DNA of 64,000 nucleotides. Source: Fictibacillus halophilus (lineage in GTDB: Bacteria; Bacillota; Bacilli; Bacillales; Fictibacillaceae). The translations under genes and the position numbers were made by a program. Below are positions 1 through 8,442 of the stretch, piece by piece (position 1 is the stretch's first letter; each line of letters starts with the position of its first letter). The notes beneath the pieces are model-generated. The model had not been told where the DNA came from, did not search any database, and worked only from the letters and a program-made list of their open reading frames with translations. The stretch lies in contig NZ_JAEACF010000001.1 in assembly GCF_016401385.1 (NCBI RefSeq), positions 1,984,001 through 2,048,000 on the forward strand, given 5' to 3'.

Positions 1-20
1 GCCAGCTGAGCTACACCGCC
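1..20 (-). tRNA. tRNA, 5' end only (cut by window edge)
   Basis: On the minus strand these bases form the 5' acceptor arm and D-arm start of a tRNA (GGCGGTGTAGCTCAGCTGGC). It lies four bases downstream of the tRNA-Asn CCA end, so both belong to one cluster. The 5' end resembles the elongator tRNA-Met of bacilli, but the anticodon is outside the window, so identity is a guess. Confidence 0.75.
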
Positions 21-24
21 AAAA

Positions 25-99
25 TGGCTCCACAGGTAGGACTCGAACCTACGACCGATCGGTTAACAGCCGATAGCTCTACCACTGAGCTACTGTGGA
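25..99 (-). tRNA. tRNA-Asn (anticodon GTT)
   Basis: The minus strand folds as a full cloverleaf: acceptor TCCACAG pairs with CTGTGGA, discriminator G and encoded CCA (complement at 25-27), D-arm AGCTCAGTGGTAGAGC, anticodon loop CTGTTAA between ATCGG and CCGAT arms, and T-loop GTTCGAGTC. The anticodon GTT (complement at 65-67) reads Asn codons. It is the first tRNA after a strong promoter. Confidence 0.97.
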
Positions 100-132
100 A
101 TAACGTCTTAACGTTTGTTAAGGACAAGAACT

Positions 133-162
133 ACTATAGCACGATGCCGCGTTTAAAGTCAA
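133..162 (-). promoter_or_regulatory. SigA promoter of the tRNA cluster
   Basis: On the minus strand, TTGACT (162-157), an 18-bp spacer and TATAGT (138-133) sit about 30 bases ahead of the tRNA-Asn gene. This is a near-consensus housekeeping promoter, as expected for stable RNA genes. Confidence 0.75.
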
Positions 163-253
163 TAACATTTTTAAAATAAACTTAAACGAACACATGTGCT
201 TTTTCAGAACAAAAATAATATAGCATGGGTAGTACGTAATTAGCAAGGAAGTT

Positions 254-736
254 TTATAAGACTTGGAAATAAAAATAACCGATCATTATAGCTTGCGACA
301 GAACTTTTATTAGTGTTGTACCGACAAAGGCAAGAACAGTCCCTATGCCTATTGATACTGCTGCTTTAATTCCTTTCTTTTGAAAAAGCAGTTCGGCTAA
401 TACAGCACCTATAAACGGTCCAACCAAAATCCCTGCGACCGGAATAACAAATGGTCCTGCGATCAAACCGATCGTACTTCCCCAGAGGGCAGCTTTTGAT
501 CCGCCTTTCTTCTTCACTGCATACGCATTTCCTACATAGTCCACAACAAATAAACTGATAAACAATAATACTTGAACAATAATAAAGAATGGTGTGAAGG
601 GTTCGAACGAAAAAGCAAATCCATAGATAACAAAACCAGCAGCAAGAAATAATACACCCGGTAAGATCGGATAGATTAACGCTATAAAGCTAATGAGAAA
701 TGCTATACCTATGATGATCCAATATAAAATATCCAT
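254..736 (-). CDS. yqgC: DUF456 membrane protein (YqgC)
   Basis: 160-residue, very hydrophobic protein matching the DUF456 family: paired glycine-rich membrane hairpins, with GLIAGPFVIPVAGILVGPFIGA in the centre (given here only as the typical Gly/Pro-rich pattern near residues 90-112). Length equals that of B. subtilis YqgC. Function is unknown; it is an integral membrane protein with 4-5 predicted segments. The start is set by AAGGAG eight bases upstream. It follows the Na/Pi cotransporter gene on the same strand, with a 75-base gap. Family call is confident; no role is claimed. Confidence 0.88.
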   Translation of the reverse strand: MDILYWIIIGIAFLISFIALIYPILPGVLFLAAGFVIYGFAFSFEPFTPFFIIVQVLLFISLFVVDYVGNAYAVKKKGGSKAALWGSTIGLIAGPFVIPVAGILVGPFIGAVLAELLFQKKGIKAAVSIGIGTVLAFVGTTLIKVLSQAIMIGYFYFQVL

Positions 737-811
737 ATGTACTTCTCCTTAGGGAATCTAGGACATCAATATATAAAAAACCAAGAGACTAAAATAGCCT
801 CTTGATTCATT

Positions 812-2431
812 TTACTTCTCTAATACAGCTTCTGCAATGTTTACAGCATGATCCCCTATTCTTTCAAGGTTACTGACAATATCTACGAACACAATACCCG
901 CATTACCTTCGCATTGTCCCTCGTTCATACGCATAATGTGTTGTTTTCGAAGAGTTCGTTCCATTTTATCAATTTTGTCTTCCAATCCAAGTACTTCTTT
1001 GGCTAGTTCAATGTTTTCCACTTCTAATGCCTTTACAGATTTATCTACTGTTGAGAGGGTTAATTCGAACATTGCATTAAGATCTTGTTTTGCGGTATCT
1101 GTTAAACGTACATTATTTCTTATCAAATAATCTACTAGTTCAATTATATTCTCCATGTGGTCTCCAATTCTTTCAATATCACGAGTTGTATCTAGCAGCA
1201 TTGAATGTTCGTTGGATTCTTGTGGAGTTAACGGATGGGCAGATAGTTTTACAAGATAAGAAGTAATCTGACGATCAAGATTATTTATAGCTTCCTCGTA
1301 TTGTAGAGCTCTTGCAGATGTCTTTTTATCCATTTGGTTTAAATAATGTACGGCTTGATTCAAGCCTTCTTGTGAATAACTTGCCATACGGATGATTTCT
1401 TTCTTGGCTTGTTGTATAGCAAGAGTTGGTGACGTAGCTAAGACAATCTCATCCAAATGCTTTGCCTTGAATTCAATAAAATTATCTTCACCCTTTATTA
1501 ATTTTGTCACCAAAAGAGCTAAAGCACCTATAAACCAAAATTGAATGAACACGTTCGTTATGTTAAATGTTCCGTGTGCAAATGCAATTTGCATAGCTGG
1601 TTCTAACTTAAGCTTCCCAGCCAAAAATTCAATATAGGTTTGAAACGGAACTAATAGAATCATAAATATTATTGTACCCAAAACATTAAAGATAACGTGC
1701 GTTAATGCTGCACGTCGAGCGGCAACAGTGGTTCCTATAGCCGCTAAAATAGCAGTAATTGTGGTACCAATATTGTCTCCGAATAAGACTGGTAGGGCTG
1801 CATTCAAACTAATTAAATTTTGAGAATACAATTCTTGGAGAATGCCGATCGTTGCACTTGAAGATTGAATAATTAGGGTAAACAAGGTACCAAACACTAC
1901 ACCGAGGATCGGGTTATCACCCATTGTTAACATTAGCTCTTCAAATGCTCCCGAATTGCTTAACGGCTGCATTCCTTCACCCATAAGTCTTAATCCTAGG
2001 AATAATGAACCGAATCCAAATATGATCTGCCCTACATAATTCCACTTCGGATTTTTAATAAAGAAGATAAGAACAGATCCAACAGCAATGATCGGAAAAG
2101 CATATTCTCCAATATCAATACCTATTATGAATGAAGTCACGGTAGTTCCGATGTTAGCTCCCATAATAATTCCAATTGCTTGTCTTAGCGTTAAGAATCC
2201 AGCATTTACGAGCCCGACAGTTAGAACAGTTGTCCCCGAGCTACTCTGAATCAAAACCGTTACAAATATTCCGGCTAAAACACCCATAAACGGATTGGTT
2301 GTTAAACGATCAAGTATTTCTCTTAAACGGTCTCCAGCAGAATTTTGAAGGCCATCTCCCATATACTTAATACCAAATAAGAAGATCCCCAATCCTCCTA
2401 TGAACTTAAATAGCATTTCTTGAAAATCCAA
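812..2431 (-). CDS. Na/Pi cotransporter family protein with PhoU-like C-terminus
   Basis: 539 residues. The N-terminal ~310 residues are two inverted repeats of the Na/Pi cotransporter II family, each with the QSSS signature (about residues 62-65 and 190-193), and several membrane spans. The last ~200 residues are a PhoU-like helical bundle with the IERIGDH motif twice. The family imports phosphate coupled to sodium; the PhoU part probably regulates it. B. subtilis YqeW is related but sits elsewhere (between mtaB and rpsU). The start is TTG at 2431, preceded by AAGGAG. Substrate is inferred from family only. Confidence 0.88.
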   Translation of the reverse strand: MDFQEMLFKFIGGLGIFLFGIKYMGDGLQNSAGDRLREILDRLTTNPFMGVLAGIFVTVLIQSSSGTTVLTVGLVNAGFLTLRQAIGIIMGANIGTTVTSFIIGIDIGEYAFPIIAVGSVLIFFIKNPKWNYVGQIIFGFGSLFLGLRLMGEGMQPLSNSGAFEELMLTMGDNPILGVVFGTLFTLIIQSSSATIGILQELYSQNLISLNAALPVLFGDNIGTTITAILAAIGTTVAARRAALTHVIFNVLGTIIFMILLVPFQTYIEFLAGKLKLEPAMQIAFAHGTFNITNVFIQFWFIGALALLVTKLIKGEDNFIEFKAKHLDEIVLATSPTLAIQQAKKEIIRMASYSQEGLNQAVHYLNQMDKKTSARALQYEEAINNLDRQITSYLVKLSAHPLTPQESNEHSMLLDTTRDIERIGDHMENIIELVDYLIRNNVRLTDTAKQDLNAMFELTLSTVDKSVKALEVENIELAKEVLGLEDKIDKMERTLRKQHIMRMNEGQCEGNAGIVFVDIVSNLERIGDHAVNIAEAVLEK

Positions 2432-2591
2432 TGATTACATCTCTCCTTAAAACCATCTATGTAAATCTGTTACATTATCTCTATTCACAAACAAGATGTA
2501 AATAAAATTGTAAAAAAGTACAATTTCTTTTATTGTCGATTATTTAGGCTTCATGTACACTAGTTATGCCAATATTATAAGGAGTTTGTAT

Positions 2592-3131
2592 ATGAGATTA
2601 CATAATCGTTTAATAAAAAGTTTATATTCTGTTCAATCTATCGCCCGTTTTCGATATTTAGGTGTAGGCAGTACTATTCTGTACGTTCTAATGTTAACCC
2701 TTCTATGCATGTTACCAGTTTTCGTATTATTTTTATATAACCTTGTATCAGAAAATGATTCTATGAGAAATTTTGAAAGTTTTGGATTGAATCCTGATCA
2801 AATGCAAAATTTCGCTTCTACACTAGATGGGATATTCCCTATCATAATTGCCGTCATTTACATAGTGATGTATGTGCTGTTCTCTGGCATTCTCTTTAGT
2901 GGAGCTTCACTTTTAGCAGGTATATTAAATCTGATTACAAAGATTCTAGGTAAACGAATCTCTTATAGGCACCTTTGGGTTTTATCATGCTATAGCATCA
3001 CATTCCCATCTGTTGTCCTAACGATCTTATTTATGATTAATCTGCATATCCCTAACTCGTTCTTTTGGTTCTGGATCGTTGCGTTTCTAGTCAGCGTCTT
3101 AGCAATTACAAAAACTCCTCAAAAAAAATAA
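2592..3131 (+). CDS. yqgB: DUF1189 membrane protein (YqgB-like)
   Basis: 179 residues. It has the DUF1189 N-terminal pattern (LIKSLYS...IARFR, residues ~6-22) followed by about four membrane segments. The start at 2592 is chosen over the in-frame ATG at 2553 because AAGGAG lies just before it and homologues begin with the short basic helix. Convergent with the ypuA-like gene, sharing a bidirectional terminator. Function unknown. The yqgB name rests on family and neighbourhood (yqgC nearby), not on a sequence alignment. Confidence 0.82.
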   Translation: MRLHNRLIKSLYSVQSIARFRYLGVGSTILYVLMLTLLCMLPVFVLFLYNLVSENDSMRNFESFGLNPDQMQNFASTLDGIFPIIIAVIYIVMYVLFSGILFSGASLLAGILNLITKILGKRISYRHLWVLSCYSITFPSVVLTILFMINLHIPNSFFWFWIVAFLVSVLAITKTPQKK

Positions 3132-3154
3132 GCGGCTTTGGCCGCTTATTTTTT
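3126..3154. terminator. Bidirectional intrinsic terminator
   Basis: AAATAAGCGGC pairs with GCCGCTTATTT around a TTTG loop, flanked by A-run and T-run, so it works in both directions. It ends yqgB (plus) and the ypuA-like gene (minus). It overlaps the yqgB stop codon. Confidence 0.9.
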
Positions 3155-3158
3155 ATGT

Positions 3159-4034
3159 TTACTTAAAGAGTGATCTAATCGCATCAATGATGGCCATAAA
3201 GAAATCGATAATCTTTTGGAAAAAAGATTGAGTTTCCTCATCATTTAAGAAATTACCAAGATTATCACTGATGTCCTTTAAGCCATTTTGAACTTGATCC
3301 CAATCGATATTTAAATCTTTCATCTTATTGAACAAAGCAAGCAGCCCGTTTAGTTCTTCTTGTGTTAGTTCGATCCCCATGTCTTTAGCTACTTTTTCAA
3401 TCAAAGCTCGTAGATCTTCTTCTGTTTGTACCGGATTTTTCGCGATTTCTTCTTTAACACGTGTCATCAGCTCAGTGGCTTCTTTTGTTCCGATTCTCTC
3501 ACCAAGTTCTGCAGTCTTTACCATCTCTTCATTTGCCACTTGTTTTTGAGCTTCTGGAATTTCAATCTGTGCTGTAGACTCGTACGCTTTTATAATACCC
3601 GTTAATGCTGCTGTCCCTGAAACTTCAAATGGTGCTGTGACATAGATCTCAGCATCAGTTACACCGGCAGTCGTTAAAGCATTCATATACATTTCTTCTG
3701 TTACCCAATTAATATTGTTGGTCTTGACAGACAACCCTTGGTCTTTATCGCCAATTGTAATCTTTGTCGACGAGATCGCTTTTGATCCGATTTGCGCTTT
3801 TGAAATATAGTTACCTAAATATTGATGTTCCTCTTCGTTTGTAACAACTACAGATTCTACATCAGCAGGAACGTCCATTTCTTTTAATAGTTCGCTTTTT
3901 TGTTCTTCTGTTAAGTTCTCACCTAACGTAACGATAATGTCGCCAGGTGCAGCATCAGCATACATTGTTAAAGGAGCAATAAATAGCGCTCCAGCCATTA
4001 TGGATAGCAGAGCAAGTACTTTTATTTTTTTCAT
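3159..4034 (-). CDS. ypuA: DUF1002 secreted protein (YpuA-like)
   Basis: 291 residues from ATG 4034; an in-frame GTG at 4043 lies inside the ribosome-binding site (GGAGAGGTG) and is rejected. An N-terminal signal peptide (hydrophobic residues ~7-22, ending near ADA-A) is followed by the DUF1002 domain, including the pattern GDIIVTLGENLTEEQKSELL and the VTNEEE segment. B. subtilis YpuA is of similar size. The C-terminal ~50 residues are amphipathic with an Ile/Phe-rich end. Exported or cell-envelope associated; molecular function not established. Gene position here differs from B. subtilis. Confidence 0.85.
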   Translation of the reverse strand: MKKIKVLALLSIMAGALFIAPLTMYADAAPGDIIVTLGENLTEEQKSELLKEMDVPADVESVVVTNEEEHQYLGNYISKAQIGSKAISSTKITIGDKDQGLSVKTNNINWVTEEMYMNALTTAGVTDAEIYVTAPFEVSGTAALTGIIKAYESTAQIEIPEAQKQVANEEMVKTAELGERIGTKEATELMTRVKEEIAKNPVQTEEDLRALIEKVAKDMGIELTQEELNGLLALFNKMKDLNIDWDQVQNGLKDISDNLGNFLNDEETQSFFQKIIDFFMAIIDAIRSLFK

Positions 4035-4203
4035 AACTTTCACCTCTCCAATCGGTACAACTACAAAGATACGCAGAAAGTTATTTTTTTCTGTCCTTCC
4101 TGCCTTTCCATTTTACACCAAGCATAGAAGTGAAGTCACTTTAAACTTGTCATAAAGAAAATGGACAAGCATATAGTAACATATGCGAAAGGAGAGGGAA
4201 TTT

Positions 4204-4527
4204 ATGAAACGATTCATAAGAGTTTGTGTAATCATGCTTATTTTGTATGTGGTAGCTTATGATTTAAAAATTGGGACACTCCCTCAGTCGAGTCCTGCCA
4301 ACGCAGAAATACATACGGAAAAGAAACAAGATAAGAACAAACAAAATTTTAAAACATATGAAGTAACACCTGGAGACACGTTAATTTCTGTTGTAGAAGA
4401 ACTTAATTCAAATAAAAATTATTCTATTGTATCTATGATAAAGGATTTCAAATCATTGAACCCTGGAGTGAATCCAGAGAATATACAATTAGGTAAATCT
4501 TACAAATTCCCTTTATATCCTAAGTAA
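4204..4527 (+). CDS. yqfZ: Small membrane-anchored LysM protein (YqfZ-like)
   Basis: 107 residues: basic start, one membrane anchor (residues ~4-20), a short linker, then a C-terminal LysM domain (YEVTPGDTLISV ... LGKSYKFPLY, residues ~57-105). LysM binds N-acetylglucosamine-containing glycans such as peptidoglycan, so the protein likely faces the wall. The ATG at 4204 follows AAAGGAGAGGG and is preferred to the upstream in-frame ATG at 4183. It lies directly upstream of ispG, the yqfZ-yqfY arrangement of B. subtilis. Its role is unknown. Confidence 0.85.
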   Translation: MKRFIRVCVIMLILYVVAYDLKIGTLPQSSPANAEIHTEKKQDKNKQNFKTYEVTPGDTLISVVEELNSNKNYSIVSMIKDFKSLNPGVNPENIQLGKSYKFPLYPK

Positions 4528-4542
4528 ATGAGATAACATTAC

Positions 4543-4572
4543 TTGTCAAAACAAAATGTTCCCTGCTAAAAT
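4543..4572 (+). promoter_or_regulatory. Likely SigA promoter of ispG
   Basis: TTGTCA (4543-4548), 18-bp spacer, TAAAAT (4567-4572), about 57 bases ahead of the ispG start. This suggests ispG is transcribed on its own rather than only with yqfZ. Confidence 0.6.
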
Positions 4573-4628
4573 GAACTGATGATAGGACAGAATAATACTG
4601 TCAATTTGAAAAAAGGAGCGATTCACCA

Positions 4629-5741
4629 ATGAGTGAAATCACCCACCGTTCTAAAACAAGACCTGTAAAAGTAGGAAACTTAACAATAGGTGGTACTAAT
4701 CAGGTTATTGTGCAGAGTATGACAACAACAAAGACACACGATGTTGAGGCTACAGTAGCTGAAATCTTACGTTTGGAAGAAGCGGGCTGCCAAGTAGTAC
4801 GTGTTGCATGTCCTGATATGCGTGCTGCAGAAGCGATCGCAGACATAAAAAAGAGAATTAATATCCCACTAGTTGTAGACATTCATTTTGATTATAAGCT
4901 TGCGCTGAAAGCCATCGAAGGTGGAGCAGACAAGATTAGGATCAACCCTGGTAACATCGGCCGCCGTGAAAAGGTTGAAGCAGTAGTAAAAGCTGCAAAA
5001 GCAAAAGGGATTCCAATCCGAATCGGTGTTAACGCTGGCTCTCTGGAAAAAAAATATCTAGAAAAGTATGGATACCCTACTGCAGATGGTATGGTCGAGA
5101 GTGCTCTGCATCATATCAAAATTCTAGAAGATCTTGATTTTCATGATATTATCGTTTCCATGAAAGCTTCTGATGTTAACCTTGCTATTGAAGCTTATGA
5201 AAAAGCTGCAAAAGCCTTTGATTATCCTTTACACCTAGGCATCACAGAATCAGGTACACTATTTGCAGGTACCGTTAAAAGTGCTGCTGGACTAGGTGCT
5301 ATCCTTCATAAAGGGATAGGAAACACCGTTCGCATCTCGCTAAGTGCAGACCCTGTTGAAGAAGTTAAGGTTGCACGAGAATTATTGAAATCATTCGGAC
5401 TTCTTTCCGATGCTGCCACATTGATTTCTTGCCCAACTTGCGGACGAATTGAGATCGACCTGATTTCAATCGCAAATGAAGTTGAAGAGTATATTTCAAA
5501 CGTGCGCGCACCGATCAAAGTCGCTGTACTCGGATGTGCCGTAAACGGACCTGGAGAGGCACGTGAGGCGGATATCGGGATAGCTGGTGCCCGTGGTGAA
5601 GGATTGTTATTCCGTCACGGAGAAATCATAAGGAAGATTCCAGAAGATCAACTATTAGATGAACTTAAAAAAGAAGTAGACATTTTAGCAAAAGCACATG
5701 AAGAAAAATTAAAAGCTGAAGCTGCGGCTCAGCAAGTATAA
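4629..5741 (+). CDS. ispG: 4-hydroxy-3-methylbut-2-enyl diphosphate synthase (IspG)
   Basis: 370 residues, full length. Converts 2-C-methylerythritol 2,4-cyclodiphosphate to HMBPP in the MEP isoprenoid pathway; cytosolic [4Fe-4S] enzyme. The N-terminal TIM-barrel begins with [12 protein letters not shown]; the C-terminal cluster-binding region shows CPTCGR (residues ~263-268) and a third cysteine in GCAVNGPGE. The start follows AAAAGGAG. The next MEP enzyme, ispH, is about 12 kb downstream, so the window holds the last two steps of the pathway. A strong terminator follows directly. Confidence 0.97.
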   Translation: MSEITHRSKTRPVKVGNLTIGGTNQVIVQSMTTTKTHDVEATVAEILRLEEAGCQVVRVACPDMRAAEAIADIKKRINIPLVVDIHFDYKLALKAIEGGADKIRINPGNIGRREKVEAVVKAAKAKGIPIRIGVNAGSLEKKYLEKYGYPTADGMVESALHHIKILEDLDFHDIIVSMKASDVNLAIEAYEKAAKAFDYPLHLGITESGTLFAGTVKSAAGLGAILHKGIGNTVRISLSADPVEEVKVARELLKSFGLLSDAATLISCPTCGRIEIDLISIANEVEEYISNVRAPIKVAVLGCAVNGPGEAREADIGIAGARGEGLLFRHGEIIRKIPEDQLLDELKKEVDILAKAHEEKLKAEAAAQQV

Positions 5742-5746
5742 ATTCG

Positions 5747-5774
5747 AAAAGCTCCCATCTTTGGGAGCTTTTTT
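5747..5774 (+). terminator. Intrinsic terminator of ispG
   Basis: AAAAGCTCCC and GGGAGCTTTT pair around a 6-base loop, followed by a T run. Confidence 0.9.
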
Positions 5775-5841
5775 CTATTGCTATAATCGATCTTTGCTTT
5801 TTCAAAAAACTGTTTTCGTATACATTGGTGTTTCCTGAAAG

Positions 5842-6055
5842 TAGTTGATTTCCGCTCCAGGTTGCACGCTTTTCATGGGGCGAACGATGAGCCTCCTGCC
5901 GCTTTGCGCCATTAGGAGTCTCCACCAGCCCGCTCCAAGGTTGTCTCTCTGCTCCTGCGTCTACAAATCTATGCTAAAGAAGTGAACTTCCTCGTCGCAT
6001 GCCTTGCGAGAAGCTCCTCATGTGGCAGGCAGGCAACCTTACGCTACAATCAACT
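5842..6055 (+). repeat. Degenerate copy of the ~133-bp dispersed repeat
   Basis: Starts with TAGTTGATTTCCGCTCCAGG, like the intact copies (TGGTTGATT...CTCCAGG), then drifts: the GCGGGG core became ATGGGGCGAACGATGAGCC. A match to the intact right end (ACCTTACG...CAATCAAC) appears near 6026-6051, so the copy is probably expanded or built from two decayed copies. Boundaries are approximate. Confidence 0.55.
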
Positions 6056-6130
6056 TGCTAGAGGAAGAAATGAAAACGTCCTAAGAACAACAATCTTACA
6101 GAAAAGGGCCTTTTCTTTTCTTCGAAGATG

Positions 6131-6262
6131 GGTTGATTGGAGTGCAAGGTGCGAGACTCCTGCGGGACAGGTGGGCAGGTGAGACACTTAAAAGTGAAAC
6201 GTCCAAATGTGGCTCACTGCCTGCCCCGCGGAAAGCGAGTACCTGAAACGGAAATCAATTAC
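6131..6262 (-). repeat. Copy of the ~133-bp dispersed palindromic repeat
   Basis: Reverse-orientation copy. It begins GGTTGATT and ends AATCAATTAC, the two ends being imperfect inverted repeats. It carries the same core as the copy near 45.6 kb: TCCTGCGGGACAGG, GGTGAGACACTTAAAAGTG and CCCCGCGGAAAGCGAG. No coding capacity. Orientation is defined relative to the copies at 30.7 and 45.5 kb. Confidence 0.85.
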
Positions 6263-6335
6263 TTCCACAAGCTACAAAGCCTACTAAAACAGCCTTTCAA
6301 AAACAGCAATGTATTCAAAAACATCCTTATCCCAT

Positions 6336-6360
6336 AAAAAAGAAGAAGCGGTTAGCTTCT
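6336..6360 (-). terminator. Intrinsic terminator of yqfX
   Basis: On the minus strand AGAAGC-TAACC-GCTTCT is followed by TCTTTTTT. It lies 19 bases past the yqfX stop. Confidence 0.75.
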
Positions 6361-6378
6361 CCTTTGCTCCTTTTTCCT

Positions 6379-6762
6379 TTAAAAGAATGGTGCAAAAAAT
6401 AACGAAATGATAATCGATACGACACCAATTCCGATCGCCCAATTTCCTAGCGAATGTGCACCTTGTCTTCTGGCAATGAATCCGACAACAATACCTGCTG
6501 CCCCAAACAACACAGGAAGTATGAACAAAGATAAAACAGAAAGGATGATTGCGATGATTCCAGTCGCTTTACCTCCTGCTCTTTCCCGTGAATCTTTGTG
6601 TTCATGTCTGTGATCGCCGTCCCGCTCTGAATAACGAGGTCTTTCGTTCTCAGGTAACGTCATATCACTTCTTACAGGAACCGGTACAGCTTCCGCGGCC
6701 ATCTCTTCACGAAATACCGCTTCGTTATTATTAATTGTACGGTCATCTCTTTCGTATGCCAT
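6379..6762 (-). CDS. yqfX: DUF4190-type small membrane protein (YqfX-like)
   Basis: 127 residues. A charged, probably disordered cytoplasmic N-terminal half (residues 1-65, rich in Arg/Glu/Asp) is followed by two membrane segments with the family pattern GIIAIILSVLSLFILPVLFG and a RRQGAHSLGNWAIG loop. Same layout and size as B. subtilis YqfX, also next to ispG. Start supported by GAGGGGGAATC. No function is known. Confidence 0.83.
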   Translation of the reverse strand: MAYERDDRTINNNEAVFREEMAAEAVPVPVRSDMTLPENERPRYSERDGDHRHEHKDSRERAGGKATGIIAIILSVLSLFILPVLFGAAGIVVGFIARRQGAHSLGNWAIGIGVVSIIISLFFAPFF

Positions 6763-6847
6763 GATGATTCCCCCTCTTATCGTGTTAAGGAGCGTTCTTA
6801 TTATGGCATTAAAGTGACTTTTTCATAGATGTTAGTTTATGGGCATT

Positions 6848-6874
6848 GAAAAAGAGGCCCGTTTACGGCCTCTT
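6848..6874 (-). terminator. Intrinsic terminator after the DUF1540 gene
   Basis: AAGAGGCC and GGCCTCTT pair around a 7-base loop; on the minus strand the stem is followed by TTTTTC. It overlaps the region just past the DUF1540 stop. Confidence 0.8.
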
Positions 6875-6877
6875 CGT

Positions 6878-7090
6878 TTAATGTTTAGCTCTAAACGTAT
6901 GACAACATGTTTCAGCTGTATCGTGAGCAGCATCTTTATGAGCCGCATCACCATGGAGGCTCCCATCTGCACTCATGTCAACAGACATATTGGCATGCTT
7001 GTCGATCTCTACAAGAATGGCATCAGCTACACAGTTGTTGCCTTCTCCCCAGTACGTACAATTCGATACATTACATTTAACTTCAGGCAT
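6878..7090 (-). CDS. DUF1540 cysteine-rich small protein
   Basis: 70 residues from ATG 7090, which follows AAAGGAGG; longer in-frame starts are discarded. The DUF1540 pattern is clear: C6-x4-C11-x8-C20 near the start and a CC pair near residue 62, with several histidines in the C-terminal third. The cysteines suggest metal binding, but no activity is known for the family. It lies immediately downstream of zur on the same strand, though a metal role is only an inference from that. Confidence 0.8.
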   Translation of the reverse strand: MPEVKCNVSNCTYWGEGNNCVADAILVEIDKHANMSVDMSADGSLHGDAAHKDAAHDTAETCCHTFRAKH

Positions 7091-7159
7091 AAAAAAACCT
7101 CCTTTCACCTTAGCTTGGCTAAATAAAAGGAGATACATACTTCATTCGTTATAAAAAGT

Positions 7160-7585
7160 TTAATTTTTGCACGTTTCACAGTAACCATAGATCTCAAATT
7201 TATGACCCGTCACGTCAAAACCGTTCAATTCACTATCCAACACTTCCATTGGGCACGTATGAATAGACTTAGTACTCCCACATGTAAGACAGATTAAGTG
7301 ATGATGATGTTCATTATGTGAACACGTAAACCGAAACTTTTTCTCGCCTTCCCACTCTGTTTCTTCGAGCAATTCTAATTCAACGAATGTGGTTAAATTT
7401 CGATAGATCGTATCAAAACTAAGCCCAGGATACTTATCTTTGAGTGCTTCCTGAACTTCTCTAGCTGTAAGATATCTCTTTTCACGAGCAAATAAGGAAA
7501 GAAGATCTTTTCTTTTTTCCGTATACTTATAGCCCTTTTCCCTAAGAAGTTCCATTGCCTGTTCGATCGTCATCGCAAATTTCAC
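7160..7585 (-). CDS. zur: Zinc-uptake repressor Zur (Fur family)
   Basis: 141 residues. N-terminal winged helix (residues ~1-80, with LSFDTIYRNL recognition region) and C-terminal dimerisation domain. The structural zinc site is two CxxC pairs, C99/C102 and C136/C139; the histidine run 93-96 and H128 fit the sensing site. Represses zinc uptake genes when zinc is ample. Translation starts at GTG 7585, seven bases after AAAGGTGG, overlapping the znuB stop. Last gene of the znuC-znuB-zur operon, so it is probably autoregulated through the Zur-like box near 9,258. Confidence 0.93.
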   Translation of the reverse strand: MKFAMTIEQAMELLREKGYKYTEKRKDLLSLFAREKRYLTAREVQEALKDKYPGLSFDTIYRNLTTFVELELLEETEWEGEKKFRFTCSHNEHHHHLICLTCGSTKSIHTCPMEVLDSELNGFDVTGHKFEIYGYCETCKN

Positions 7586-8430
7586 AAGTGACCCACCTTT
7601 CTGGAACCTGTAAATTTTTTATAAAAGATACTTAAGCATAATATGACAACCAAGCACAATACGATCGTTCCACCTGATGCTAGATCAAGGTAGTAAGACA
7701 GAAACATACCTGCGATTACAGCGATCTCACCAAAAAGAACGGAGAGCCAAATGGCCTGTTTAAACCCTTTTGCGATTCTTATACTTGCAGCAACAGGTAA
7801 CGTCATGAGTGCTGATACTAACAGAATGCCTACGATCTTCATAGATGCAGCAATAACTAAAGCGGTAATTGCCATAAAAGCGACCAAGATCCAGTTGCTT
7901 CGAATTCCAGAAAGCTTTCCTTGCTCTTCGTCGAAAGATAAGACAAATAATTCTTTGTACATAAAAAATACAAATAAAAGAACGACAATAAGAATGGCAA
8001 ATACGGTCCAAACATCCGAACGCTTAACAGCAATGATACTTCCGAATAGATAGTTGAACAGATCGGTGTTGAAACCGTCTGCCATTGAGATAAAGATAAC
8101 ACTAAGACCTATTCCCGCCGACATAATAATAGGTATAGCAAGCTCCTCATAGTGCTTGTACACTTTTCTTAGCTGTTCAATAAATATAGCTCCACCCACC
8201 GAGAAAGCCATCCCCATGTAGATAGGATTAGCGGCAGCAAAGAAGGGAGACCATTTTCCCAAAAGCAGATTAGCGGCAATTCCCGCTAATGTGATATGAG
8301 ACAAAGCATCAGCAATTAACGCTTGCCGTCTTACCACAATAAAAACCCCTAATACAGGAGCAAGCAAGCCGACCATAATTCCTGTTAAGAAGGCATTTTG
8401 TAAAAATTCATATTTTAAAAACGGTAACAT
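7582..8430 (-). CDS. znuB: Zinc ABC transporter permease (ZnuB-like)
   Basis: 282 residues with 7-8 membrane spans of the ABC-3 (zinc/manganese) permease family; the family stretch ADALSHITLAGIA lies at residues ~41-53. Forms the channel of a zinc importer with ZnuC. Good ribosome-binding site (GGGGAGG) before ATG 8430. Thirteen bases separate it from znuC, and it overlaps zur by four bases. No substrate-binding protein gene is in this operon, so the partner must come from elsewhere. Confidence 0.92.
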   Translation of the reverse strand: MLPFLKYEFLQNAFLTGIMVGLLAPVLGVFIVVRRQALIADALSHITLAGIAANLLLGKWSPFFAAANPIYMGMAFSVGGAIFIEQLRKVYKHYEELAIPIIMSAGIGLSVIFISMADGFNTDLFNYLFGSIIAVKRSDVWTVFAILIVVLLFVFFMYKELFVLSFDEEQGKLSGIRSNWILVAFMAITALVIAASMKIVGILLVSALMTLPVAASIRIAKGFKQAIWLSVLFGEIAVIAGMFLSYYLDLASGGTIVLCLVVILCLSIFYKKFTGSRKVGHL

Positions 8431-8442
8431 GTGTTCCTCCCC

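Larger units (their letters stand above)
5775..6335. other. Repeat-rich intergenic region without genes
   Basis: Between the ispG and yqfX terminators there is no credible gene. Short open frames here have no ribosome-binding site of note and are translations of GC-rich repeat copies. The stretch contains a degraded repeat copy on the plus strand (from ~5842), further degraded repeat-like sequence (~5970-6055), and one well-preserved copy in the opposite orientation (6131-6262). Confidence 0.75.

Noticed and set aside
5665..6337. Three short open frames after ispG
   Set aside because: They are translations of the GC-rich repeat copies, have no suitable ribosome-binding site and no family resemblance.
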